Part shown: positions 1-6,875 of the stretch, piece by piece
Numbering within the stretch: position 1 is the stretch's first letter
How the letters are laid out: each line of letters starts with the position of its first letter
Origin: an uncultured Bacteroidales bacterium
GTDB taxonomy: Bacteria; Bacteroidota; Bacteroidia; Bacteroidales; Paludibacteraceae
Assembly: GCA_937885465.1 (NCBI GenBank)
Contig: CAKZZM010000194.1
Coordinates: 1 to 29,458 of the forward strand
Reading direction: 5' to 3'
Length of the DNA: 29,458 nt
Made by a program: the position numbers and the translations under genes
Notes under the pieces: model-generated
What the model saw: only the letters and a program-made list of their open reading frames with translations
Databases searched by the model: none
Told to the model about the DNA's origin: nothing

Positions 1-61
1 GAACGCCTCCGAGCGTTCAGACTTTCGACTTCTTTGAGAGACGGTCGAAAAGACCTTCTCT
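1..61. repeat. Family A core plus family B hairpin
   Basis: Bases 1-18 are a family A core, GAACGC-CTCCGA-GCGTTC; its usual AGTGGA prefix would fall outside the window. Bases 37-61 form a family B hairpin: AGAGACGGTC, loop GAAAA, GACCTTCTCT, a 10-bp stem with one mismatch. The same A-then-B arrangement recurs at 27522-27580 and 29407-29458. The rest of the leader up to 125 contains a degenerate AGTGGAGGC fragment near 80. I see no convincing promoter for the gene at 126, so its transcript probably starts upstream of the window or from a weak site. Confidence 0.75.
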
Positions 62-125
62 ACCATCGACTTTCTTAATAGTGGAGGCGGCTGAGCAACT
101 AAATATAAAATAACCAAAATAATAT

Positions 126-1829
126 ATGGATAAAGATTTTTTCAGAAAAAAACGCTCAAAATCAGGATTGATTATTATGATTGTTGCCGCTGTTGTTCTT
201 GAGACGACGGCAGTGCTGCAATACTACTACACAGAGCATGTTATCAAGATCGCCTCCGAGCAAGTGATGCAGGCAGAGCTAAAAGGTATTGACCTTCGCG
301 TAGATGCTCTGTCGGATAGTACAGAAACCGCTCAACTTAACTTCATCGTTGAGTATATGAAGCAGTATCCTCAATGCTCATATACCGTTACCTCTTCCGA
401 CGGCAAAGAACTGCTTCCGTCGCCTGACACTATCAAAGGTAATAAATACCACACTTTCCGCGAAGAGGTGGGTACACAAGGTTGGCAACTGAGCGTGCTT
501 ATCCCCGATAACGAACTATACGGACGCTTGCGCCGATTAGGCGGTATCGTTACAATACTGATGCTACTCGGACTCGTGATGCTCGCTCTTATCATCTACC
601 GCTCAGCGAAAAATATCATCAACCTCGTCAATGTTGAAGAGAGCAAACAGCGCATCGAAAACGAACTGCAGATAGCCCGAAACATACAGATGTCGATGCT
701 ACCAAAGACTTTCCCGCCGTACCCCGACCGCGAGGACCTGAATATGTACGGCATTATCATCCCCGCCAAAGAAGTGGGTGGCGACCTCTACGACTTCTAT
801 GTACGCGATGAGAAACTGCTCTTCTGCATAGGAGATGTCAGTGGTAAGGGGGTGCCGGCCTCTCTCGTCATGGCTGTAACACGCTCGCTCTTCCGCACCG
901 TATCGGCTCACCAAGATGACGCTGCAACGATAGTAATAGCAATGAACGAGGCAATGTCAGAGATGAACGAACAGAGTATGTTCGTTACCTTCTTCCTCGG
1001 TGTATTCGACCTTAATAGCGGTACCTTAGACTACTGCAACGCAGGACATAACGTACCCGTCGTCATTGAACACAATAAGCATATAGCGAAAGAGTTATCC
1101 TGTCAGCCTAATATACCGCTCGGTGTTCTTTCAGGTTACAAGTTCATATCTGAACAAACGACCCTAACCGTGGGCGATGAACTGTTTCTCTACACCGATG
1201 GCCTGACCGAAGCAGAGAACAGTGCTCACCAACTCTTCGGAGAAGAGAGGATGATGACTGCTATTGCCAATTGGAAGAGTGAAGCGGAGGCAAAAGAGCA
1301 GCTGACAGATATGCAGAGTGCAGTGCATACCTTCGTCGGTAGTGCCGAACAAAGCGATGACCTGACTATGCTCTCTATCATTTGGATAGGTAATCGTCAG
1401 TCGAAAGCAGATGATAACGGAAATAACGATATTCAGACTTCCCGCCTTACTATGCGCAACGATATCAAGCAGATACCTACACTTGCCGAATGGTTAGACT
1501 CTATCGGACTGCCTGACGAACTGAATATGACAATCAATCTCGCCCTCGAAGAGGCTGTCAGCAATGTGATGCTCTATGCCTACCCCGAAGGGAAATCGGG
1601 AGCAGTGGAAATAACGGCAGAGAAGGCAAAAAAGCAGGTTGTCTTCACTATTGAAGACTCCGGCAAAGCGTTCGACCCTACCCTGCAAAAAGAGCCGGAC
1701 CTCACTCTCTCTGCCGAAGAGCGACCCATAGGCGGATTAGGTATTCACCTCGTAAGGCAGATAATGGACGACATCCGCTACGAAAGAAAAGATAATAAGA
1801 ATATATTAACTCTAACAAAACGAATATGA
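126..1829 (+). CDS. Membrane RsbU-type serine phosphatase fused to an RsbW-type kinase domain
   Basis: This 567-residue protein joins a PP2C-type (SpoIIE/RsbU) phosphatase to a GHKL ATPase domain. Two membrane helices (about residues 14-34 and 138-159) flank an extracytoplasmic segment of about 100 residues, a likely sensor. A short coiled linker (about 165-190) leads to the phosphatase domain, with VGGDLYDFY (about 216-224), GDVSGKGVPASL (about 236-247), YTDGLTEAEN (about 356) and SDDLTML (about 411) supplying the metal-binding acidic residues. After about residue 440 comes an RsbW-like domain with LALEEAVSNVMLYAY (N box) and GGLGIHLVRQ (G2 box). The stop overlaps the start of the STAS gene (ATGA), so the two are probably translationally coupled. 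Family knowledge: such phosphatases dephosphorylate an RsbV-like partner and RsbW-like kinases phosphorylate it. Having both activities in one chain is inferred from the domains. The output target is unknown. Confidence 0.9.
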   Translation: MDKDFFRKKRSKSGLIIMIVAAVVLETTAVLQYYYTEHVIKIASEQVMQAELKGIDLRVDALSDSTETAQLNFIVEYMKQYPQCSYTVTSSDGKELLPSPDTIKGNKYHTFREEVGTQGWQLSVLIPDNELYGRLRRLGGIVTILMLLGLVMLALIIYRSAKNIINLVNVEESKQRIENELQIARNIQMSMLPKTFPPYPDREDLNMYGIIIPAKEVGGDLYDFYVRDEKLLFCIGDVSGKGVPASLVMAVTRSLFRTVSAHQDDAATIVIAMNEAMSEMNEQSMFVTFFLGVFDLNSGTLDYCNAGHNVPVVIEHNKHIAKELSCQPNIPLGVLSGYKFISEQTTLTVGDELFLYTDGLTEAENSAHQLFGEERMMTAIANWKSEAEAKEQLTDMQSAVHTFVGSAEQSDDLTMLSIIWIGNRQSKADDNGNNDIQTSRLTMRNDIKQIPTLAEWLDSIGLPDELNMTINLALEEAVSNVMLYAYPEGKSGAVEITAEKAKKQVVFTIEDSGKAFDPTLQKEPDLTLSAEERPIGGLGIHLVRQIMDDIRYERKDNKNILTLTKRI

Positions 1830-2125
1830 AAGTAATCATCGAAAATGCAACCCCCGTAGTTGCTAAACTTCAAGGCAGGTTAGACACTGCCGCAGCCGTT
1901 GAGGTAGCACCCGACTTCGCTAAACTCGGAGAGAAAGCCGCCGAGCATATCATTGTTGACTGCTCCGACCTCGAATATATATCCTCGTCAGGCCTTCGCC
2001 TCTTCCTCTCACTTCGCAAAGAGGTAGCGTCCAAAAGCGGTAAACTGCAGATACGCAATATCAATCAGGATATCCGCCAAGTCTTTATGATGACCGGTTT
2101 TATCAGTCTATTTGAGTTAATTTGA
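1826..2125 (+). CDS. STAS-domain anti-sigma factor antagonist (RsbV/SpoIIAA-like)
   Basis: This 99-residue single-domain STAS protein is the expected substrate of the upstream phosphatase/kinase. The segment DCSDLEYISSSGLRLFLSL (about residues 45-63) is the conserved STAS strand-helix with the phosphorylatable serine (Ser54 or Ser55) just before the helix. Length and fold pattern are normal for RsbV or SpoIIAA. The ATG overlaps the stop of the upstream gene by four bases. The downstream phosphotransferase begins within a few bases of this stop, so the three form one operon. In Bacillus this protein binds an anti-sigma kinase and frees a sigma factor. No sigma factor is present here, so the protein it ultimately releases cannot be named from this sequence. 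Confidence 0.92.
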   Translation: MKVIIENATPVVAKLQGRLDTAAAVEVAPDFAKLGEKAAEHIIVDCSDLEYISSSGLRLFLSLRKEVASKSGKLQIRNINQDIRQVFMMTGFISLFELI

Positions 2126-2127
2126 TT

Positions 2128-3000
2128 ATGGAACCGCTTCTTATTGACCTCAACGATTATATCCGCACGGGCGAAGGTGCCAACGGTGCGAGTTATAACC
2201 ACAAGACCGACCCCTCTATTATGCTCAAACTCTATTTTCGCAACTTCGAGGCTGCGGAGAAAGAATTAGAGTTAGCGCAAAAGGTTTATAACATCGGTAT
2301 CCCGACGCCCGAACCCGGTGACCTTGTGACTGACGGCAAGCAAGTAGGCATTCGCTTCCGCCGCATCGATGGTAAGAAGTCGTACTCTCGCGCCTGCGGC
2401 GATGACCCCGAACACACAGAGGACTATGCCCGTGAGTTCGCCGAGATGTGCCTTCGTCTGCATAATACCCATATCGACACCACGCAGTTCGAGAATGTGA
2501 AGGTCCGCCTTTACAATATGCTCGATGCCAACCCCTACTTCAGCGCAGAGCAGAAGCAGAAGATTCGCGACTTCATTGCTGCCGCTCCCGACACCGACAC
2601 AGCCATACACGGCGACCTGCAGTTCGGAAACGGTATCTTCGTGACAGACAAATCATCCGTACATCGCAAATATTTCATCGACCTCGGTGATTTCTGCTAC
2701 GGTTATCCGCTCTTCGACCTTGGAATGGTGTATCTATGCTGCTGCCTCAACGATGAAGCCTGGACACAGGAGATTAACCACATGTCCAACGCCACCGCAC
2801 GCCGCTTCTGGGACGCCTTTGCCGCAGAATATTTCCTCTCACCCGCTTGCCCGATTAAGGAATTCGGTCCTCAGTCTGACCTCGCCGAAGTAGAGAAAAC
2901 CGTCCGCATCTACGCCGGCCTGAAGACCCTTATAATAGAGCGCGACACCCACTGCCCTATGCCACAATTCCGCGCTATGCTCGAAGGCACAATACTCTAA
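2128..3000 (+). CDS. APH/choline-kinase-like phosphotransferase (TIGR02172-like)
   Basis: The protein has the aminoglycoside-phosphotransferase/choline-kinase fold. HGDLQFGN (about residues 161-168) is the catalytic Brenner-type loop, and IDLGDFCYGYPLFDLG (about 185-200) carries the metal-binding Asp. The N-terminal GEGANGASYNH resembles the nucleotide-binding loop. I chose ATG at 2128; a TTG at 2122 is in frame but overlaps the preceding stop. It resembles the uncharacterised TIGR02172 group first noted as a paralogous family in Fibrobacter. Substrate is unknown, and an antibiotic-resistance role is not indicated. Co-transcription with the RsbU/RsbW fusion and STAS gene suggests it belongs to the same signalling circuit, perhaps modifying a small molecule or a protein. 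That link is inferred from gene order only. Confidence 0.85.
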   Translation: MEPLLIDLNDYIRTGEGANGASYNHKTDPSIMLKLYFRNFEAAEKELELAQKVYNIGIPTPEPGDLVTDGKQVGIRFRRIDGKKSYSRACGDDPEHTEDYAREFAEMCLRLHNTHIDTTQFENVKVRLYNMLDANPYFSAEQKQKIRDFIAAAPDTDTAIHGDLQFGNGIFVTDKSSVHRKYFIDLGDFCYGYPLFDLGMVYLCCCLNDEAWTQEINHMSNATARRFWDAFAAEYFLSPACPIKEFGPQSDLAEVEKTVRIYAGLKTLIIERDTHCPMPQFRAMLEGTIL

Positions 3001-3004
3001 GTCT

Positions 3005-3143
3005 GAACGTTCTCAGACGATAGTGGACAACGCCTCCGAGCGTTTCGTCCCCTGCTCCGAGCGTTTCGTCCCCTGCTCCGAGCGTGAGCTCGGAGGTTCT
3101 CAGACGTTCTCCACTACCGGAACGTTCTCAGACGTTCTCCACT
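3005..3143. repeat. Cluster of family A repeats with a 21-bp tandem repeat and a GNRA-type hairpin
   Basis: This intergenic segment is almost wholly repeat. It contains a truncated reverse core near 3005, a forward degenerate unit from 3022, then CTCCGAGCGTTTCGTCCCCTG repeated with a 21-base period (3034-3054, 3055-3075, partial from 3076). Next comes a perfect hairpin CTCCGAGC-GTGA-GCTCGGAG (3076-3095) and a full reverse family A unit at 3120-3143 ending in CTCCACT. No ORF of note is present. The hairpins may end or stabilise the upstream operon's transcript. Confidence 0.85.
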
Positions 3144-3176
3144 ATTTATTAAATTAAGGTGAATATTGCACTGATT

Positions 3177-3764
3177 ATGAATAAATTTCTTGATACTGAC
3201 ATACTGGACCGCGCTATTATCTTCGCAGTCAATGCTCACCACAATACCGAGCGTCGTGGTAAAGGTTTCCCGTATATAGTTCATCCGTTGGAAGCCGTGG
3301 AGATAGTCGCCACCATCACTCCCGATCAAGAACTGCTTGCTGCCGCCGCCCTGCACGATACAATCGAGGATACCGATGTTACCGTCTCGGATATCCGCCG
3401 TGAGTTCGGCGACCGCATAGCCGACCTCGTTTACGCCGAGAGTGACCGGTTCACCGAAGGCGTCAGCGAAGCCGACAGTTGGCACGACCGCAAACAAGCC
3501 GCCATAGACCGCCTCGCAGCCGCCGCATACGATGCTAAGATAGTGGCGATGGGCGACAAACTATCTAATATGCGAGCTATCTACCGCGACTATATGCAAA
3601 AGGGGGATGACCTATGGAGCATCTTCCATGTTACCGACAAAGCCTCGCATGAGTGGCACTACCGCTCACTTGCCGCCTCACTCAGCGACCTCAGCCACAC
3701 ATTCGCCTATAAGGAATTCATCGGACTTATAGAGGTCGTATTTGCCAAGTACCAAGTGCGGTAG
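3177..3764 (+). CDS. HD-domain small alarmone hydrolase (MESH1/SpoT hydrolase-like)
   Basis: This protein of about 195 residues has the metal-dependent HD fold of the SpoT hydrolase domain and of stand-alone MESH1-type (p)ppGpp hydrolases. Visible motifs are the N-terminal YIVHPLEAVEIV, LHDTIEDTD with the His-Asp pair (about residues 60-61) and downstream Glu-Asp, and GDKLSNMRAI, equivalent to the conserved DKLxNxR motif. There is no synthetase, TGS or ACT domain. ATG at 3177 is preferred because it starts just before the family-conserved helix; an in-frame GTG lies at 3159. Predicted reaction: removal of the 3'-pyrophosphate from ppGpp, by family. The last codons (KYQVR-stop) lie in a GTAC/family B repeat, so the native tail has probably been replaced. 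Confidence 0.87.
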   Translation: MNKFLDTDILDRAIIFAVNAHHNTERRGKGFPYIVHPLEAVEIVATITPDQELLAAAALHDTIEDTDVTVSDIRREFGDRIADLVYAESDRFTEGVSEADSWHDRKQAAIDRLAAAAYDAKIVAMGDKLSNMRAIYRDYMQKGDDLWSIFHVTDKASHEWHYRSLAASLSDLSHTFAYKEFIGLIEVVFAKYQVR

Positions 3765-3849
3765 AGACGGTGTTTTTCACCGTCTCTCAGAAGTGACGAC
3801 GTACCAAGTACGGTAGAGACGGTGTTTTTCACCGTCTCTCAGAAGTGAC
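3749..3849. repeat. 52-bp direct repeat carrying two family B hairpins
   Basis: Two 49-base copies (3749-3797 and 3801-3849) differ at one base. Each starts GTACCAAGT, then CGG, then the family B hairpin AGAGACGGTG-TTTTT-CACCGTCTCT (3763-3787 and 3815-3839), and ends AGAAGTGAC. A third partial GTACCAAG follows at about 3861. The first copy overlaps the end of the upstream gene and supplies its TAG stop. The hairpins could act as terminators, but the loop is the T-run and no T-tract follows. Confidence 0.9.
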
Positions 3850-3873
3850 TAAGTGACCAAGTACCAAGCATAA

Positions 3874-4674
3874 ATGGAAGTACTTTTTGATAATATTATC
3901 AATGCCCGTGACCTTGGGGGTATGTTAGGGGCAGAGGGGAAAAGAGTGAGAAGCGGGAGACTGCTTCGCACTGCTCATCTGCACGATGCCACCGATAATG
4001 ATATAACTCGCCTGCAAAACGAATATCGCCTAAGGCGTATCTTCGATTTCCGTTCGCTTGGCGAGGCGCAGTTCTTGCCCGACCGCGAGATAGAGGGTTG
4101 CATACACCACTTGCTGCCTACTATTGACATGAGCGAGGAGCGCACCACAGGCAAGGCTATCCCCCAAGAGGCTTTTCTCGACCTCGAAACGCATATCGTA
4201 GGCTATTCATTCTACCCTGAGGTGCAAGAGATGGCAGCAGATATGTACCCTTCGCTTATCCGCAGCGAGTACTCGCAACTGCAATATGCCACTTTCCTGC
4301 GCCTTATCATCGAAACCGAAGACGGGGGCGTGTTATGGCACTGCTTTCAGGGTAAAGACCGCACCGGCTGGGGGGCTGCGTTCCTATTGTCAGCACTCGG
4401 CGTGAAGAGAGACGCTATTATTGCCGATTTTGACCTCTCAAATATGGCCTATACCGAAGTCGTCGGCAGACTTTGTAAGGCTGTTGATGAACGAGGCGGA
4501 GGAGAGAACGAGAAAGAGGTGATACGCGCCTTTATGGGGGTCAGCACTAATAATTTCCGCCGAACACTTAACCTTATCGACAGAGAATACGGCTCTATGC
4601 ACCAATATCTCAAAGAACAACTGTTCCTGCAAGACAACGACATAAAACTGCTTAGAAAACGATATCTTATTTAG
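3874..4674 (+). CDS. Tyrosine/serine protein phosphatase (Y_phosphatase3 family)
   Basis: This 266-residue cytoplasmic enzyme carries the Cys-x5-Arg phosphatase loop HCFQGKDRTGWG (catalytic Cys157, Arg163) typical of the Y_phosphatase3 family. The family's N-terminal signature NARDLGGM is at about residues 10-17, followed by RSGRLLRTAHL. Length matches the family. No signal peptide is present. Substrates in this family include phosphotyrosine proteins and in some members phosphoinositides; which applies here cannot be told. It follows a repeat-filled gap after the alarmone hydrolase and has no clear promoter of its own. Confidence 0.9.
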   Translation: MEVLFDNIINARDLGGMLGAEGKRVRSGRLLRTAHLHDATDNDITRLQNEYRLRRIFDFRSLGEAQFLPDREIEGCIHHLLPTIDMSEERTTGKAIPQEAFLDLETHIVGYSFYPEVQEMAADMYPSLIRSEYSQLQYATFLRLIIETEDGGVLWHCFQGKDRTGWGAAFLLSALGVKRDAIIADFDLSNMAYTEVVGRLCKAVDERGGGENEKEVIRAFMGVSTNNFRRTLNLIDREYGSMHQYLKEQLFLQDNDIKLLRKRYLI

Positions 4675-4681
4675 TTTTTCC

Positions 4682-4712
4682 TTGCATAATAAAAAAAAAT
4701 GTTATAACTTTG
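4682..4712 (+). promoter_or_regulatory. Bacteroidota-type sigma promoter
   Basis: The -33 element TTG (4682-4684) and the -7 element TAACTTTG (4705-4712) are separated by 20 bases, a full match to the Bacteroidota TAnnTTTG consensus and spacing. The predicted start is near 4719, giving a leader of about 60 bases for the DUF5606 gene. Most of that leader is the GTAC/CACTTAG repeat. Confidence 0.85.
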
Positions 4713-4715
4713 CAA

Positions 4716-4750
4716 CACTTAGTCACTTAGTACTTGGTCACTTAGTACTT
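4716..4750. repeat. CACTTAGTACTT-type repeat in the leader of the DUF5606 gene
   Basis: The segment is CACTTAG, TCACTTAG, TACTTGG, TCACTTAG, TACTT, a degenerate 7- to 8-base tandem. Its reverse complement is found at about 3843-3869 (AGTGACTAAGTGACCAAG and onward). It is related to the GTAC-rich family seen inside coding regions elsewhere in the window. It would lie within the 5' untranslated RNA. Confidence 0.7.
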
Positions 4751-4779
4751 TAACTATACCTTTCAACCTAAAATAAATT

Positions 4780-5190
4780 ATGCTAAAAGATATTCTTTCG
4801 ATATCCGGTAAGCCCGGATTATTCAAGTTGGTCAGCCGCGGCAATAATATGCTCATCGTTGAATCGTTGCAAGACGGCAAGCGTATGCCCACATACGCCC
4901 GCGATAAGATTGTCAGCCTGCAAGATATATCTATGTTCACCACCGGCGATGATGCCAAACTATGGGAGGTCCTCGAAGGCGTTTACAAAAAAGAAGAGGG
5001 AAAACCCTTAGCGTGGGACATCAAGAAAGCCGATAATAAGGCTCTCGCAGAGTGGTTTGCGCTTATCTTGCCTGACTACGACCGCGATCGCGTCTATCCG
5101 TCCGATATTCGCAAATTGGCAACTTGGTACAATATCCTGCTCGCAGCCGGATTCACTACCTTCCAACCCGAAGAAAAGAAAGAGGAATAA
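4780..5190 (+). CDS. DUF5606 family protein
   Basis: This 136-residue soluble protein begins MLKDILSISGKPGLFKLVS and contains VESLQDGKRMPTYARDKIV, which I recognise as the DUF5606 family conserved across Bacteroidota, with the usual second domain (about residues 75-130, WFALILPDYDRDRVYPSDIR) and an acidic/lysine-rich end. No enzymatic motif is apparent and the function is unknown. It has a good promoter (4682-4712) and a repeat-rich leader. A few repeats separate it from the Nif3-like gene, an association common in this phylum. A housekeeping role is plausible from conservation only. Confidence 0.88.
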   Translation: MLKDILSISGKPGLFKLVSRGNNMLIVESLQDGKRMPTYARDKIVSLQDISMFTTGDDAKLWEVLEGVYKKEEGKPLAWDIKKADNKALAEWFALILPDYDRDRVYPSDIRKLATWYNILLAAGFTTFQPEEKKEE

Positions 5191-5207
5191 AAATTAAGTA
5201 CGAAGTA

Positions 5208-5268
5208 TTTACGATTTATTTACGATTTATTTACGATTTAAATAGCTTACATCCTTCGTACATTGTAC
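5208..5268. repeat. 11-bp tandem repeat and GTAC element
   Basis: TTTACGATTTA occurs three times in tandem (5208-5218, 5219-5229, 5230-5240). A GTAC-family fragment follows (5253-5268, CTTCGTACATTGTAC), whose reverse complement is identical over 15 bases to part of the repeat at 27980-28013. AAGTACGAAG also lies just upstream at about 5197. The 109-base gap holds nothing else recognisable. Confidence 0.8.
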
Positions 5269-5299
5269 ATAAACCCTTAGTACTTTTAATAATCGGTTT

Positions 5300-6088
5300 T
5301 TGCTACTTAGAGATATTATTGATATTATAGAATCTGCTGCCCCCCTGTCCGCGCAGTGCGAGTGGGACAACTCCGGGTTGCAGATTGGCCATCTCGATGA
5401 TGACGTGACATCTGTTCTTCTCTCAACAGATGTTACAGAGGACATATTACGCGAAGCAATAGAGCGTCATTCTCAACTCATCATTTCTCACCACCCGCTT
5501 TTTTTCCACGGATTGAAGACATTACAAGGTCATTCACCCCAGCAGCGTATCACCGAAACGGCGATACGCCACGGCATTGCCGTATATTCATCGCATACCG
5601 CGATGGATATGCAACCCGACGGTGTTAGCGGCTACGCCGCCTCGCTTATAGGTTTGCAAAACCGTACTATCCTCTCGCCCTACGGTGCTGAAACAGGATT
5701 AGGGGTAATCGGAAACCTACCCGCTAAAATATCATTTAAGCACCTTTTAAACACCCTTTCAACGGTATTTAAACAGCCTTACATCAGATATACATTAGGC
5801 GCGAGCAGAGATGTAGAGCAGATAGTGCAACGCATCGCCTTTGTAGGCGGAGCAGGTGCGGAATGTATCCCTGATGCCATAGAGCACGGAGCCGATGCTT
5901 TCATCTCTGCCGACTTCCGCCACCACGACTTCACCGACTGGGCGGACACTATACCGCTAATCGACATCGGGCACTTCGAGAGCGAGCAGTTTACCAAAGA
6001 TATATTCCGCCGCCTGCTCGAAAGCTGCCCACTCACCATCACCGATGCTACCGCCGATGTGAGCCCGATAAAAATATTAAAGATATAA
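5300..6088 (+). CDS. Nif3/DUF34-type dinuclear metal-centre protein
   Basis: This 262-residue protein has the Nif3/DUF34 signature: WDNSGLQIG near the start, ISHHPLFFHG (metal-binding His pair at about 63-65), SSHTAMD (about 95) and the C-terminal GHFESEQF with the remaining His and Glu ligands. The PII-like insert domain of the longer family members is absent. Translation must start at TTG 5300, because an in-frame TAA lies at 5270 and no ATG precedes the conserved N-terminus. The family forms hexameric rings with two metals per site, related to GTP cyclohydrolase I type enzymes; its physiological reaction is unsettled. Residues about 145-158 are encoded by a TTTAAA-phased sequence resembling one in the GH97 gene. 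It is followed 13 bases later by the zinc-ribbon gene, the usual neighbour in Bacteroidota. Confidence 0.92.
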   Translation: MLLRDIIDIIESAAPLSAQCEWDNSGLQIGHLDDDVTSVLLSTDVTEDILREAIERHSQLIISHHPLFFHGLKTLQGHSPQQRITETAIRHGIAVYSSHTAMDMQPDGVSGYAASLIGLQNRTILSPYGAETGLGVIGNLPAKISFKHLLNTLSTVFKQPYIRYTLGASRDVEQIVQRIAFVGGAGAECIPDAIEHGADAFISADFRHHDFTDWADTIPLIDIGHFESEQFTKDIFRRLLESCPLTITDATADVSPIKILKI

Positions 6089-6101
6089 ATAAAATAAAAT
6101 T

Positions 6102-6875
6102 ATGGCAAAGAAAATTGATCCCAACGAACTTACCGTTGAAGAGAAACTGAAATCTCTGTACGAGTTACAACAAGTTGACACTAAGATTGACGAACTTCGC
6201 GTTCTTCAAGGCGAACTGCCTCAGGAGGTGAAGGATATGGCAGATGTTGTAGAAGGTCTGAAAACCCGCTTGACTAACATCGAGAACGACATTAAAGAGT
6301 GCGAAACCAAATTGTCGGAGATGCGCGTCAAGACCGAGAACGCCAATGTTGCTATCAACCGCTACAAAGAGCAGCAGGAGAACGTACGCAATAACCGCGA
6401 GTACGACAACCTCTCCAAAGAGATTGAGTTCCAGCAATTAGAGATAGAGTTGGCACAAAAGCGTATCAAGGAATTCTCTGCTTTGCTCGAGAGCCGTACA
6501 GAGGACAAGAAAAAGACCGTTACTGAGATTGAAGAGAAGACTATCGACCTCAACCAGAAACGTGCAGAACTGAATGATATCCTTCTTGAAACGAAAGAGC
6601 AGACCGAGACCTTGCTGCTCCGCGCTGCTAAGTTAGAGGGGAATATCGACGATCGTCTGCTATCTGCCTTCAAGCGTATTCGTCGCAATGCCCGCAATGG
6701 TCTTGCCGTTGTTACCGTTGACCGCGATGCCTGCGGCGGTTGCCACAACAAGATTCCTGCACAGCGCCAACTTGATATCCGTCTGCGTAAGAAAATTATC
6801 CCTTGCGAATACTGCGGGCGTATTCTCGTTGACCACGACCTTGCAGAAGATGCCAAACCGGTAAAGGTAAAGTAA
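6102..6875 (+). CDS. Coiled-coil C4 zinc-ribbon protein (zf-RING_7 family)
   Basis: The 257-residue protein is mostly one long charged coiled coil (about residues 12-195) followed by a four-cysteine zinc ribbon, CGGCHNKIP (about 211-219) and IIPCEYCGRIL (about 232-242). This is the zf-RING_7 arrangement, best known from the chlamydial CT398 structure. The conserved NNREYDNLSKEIEFQQ in the middle of the coil is diagnostic. Proposed roles in the family involve nucleic acid binding or adaptor functions and are unproven. The gene follows Nif3 closely, and its TAA directly abuts the ATG of hypB with no gap, so all three should share a transcript. Confidence 0.92.
   Translation: MAKKIDPNELTVEEKLKSLYELQQVDTKIDELRVLQGELPQEVKDMADVVEGLKTRLTNIENDIKECETKLSEMRVKTENANVAINRYKEQQENVRNNREYDNLSKEIEFQQLEIELAQKRIKEFSALLESRTEDKKKTVTEIEEKTIDLNQKRAELNDILLETKEQTETLLLRAAKLEGNIDDRLLSAFKRIRRNARNGLAVVTVDRDACGGCHNKIPAQRQLDIRLRKKIIPCEYCGRILVDHDLAEDAKPVKVK

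Noticed and set aside
2128..3000. Aminoglycoside-resistance gene
   Set aside because: Only the general APH/choline-kinase fold motifs are present; its operon partners are signalling proteins and nothing points to drug modification.
3763..3839. Family B hairpins as ordinary rho-independent terminators
   Set aside because: The T-run forms the loop and is not after the stem; the same hairpin occurs as tandem copies and in varied contexts, so a repeat family fits better, though some termination is possible.
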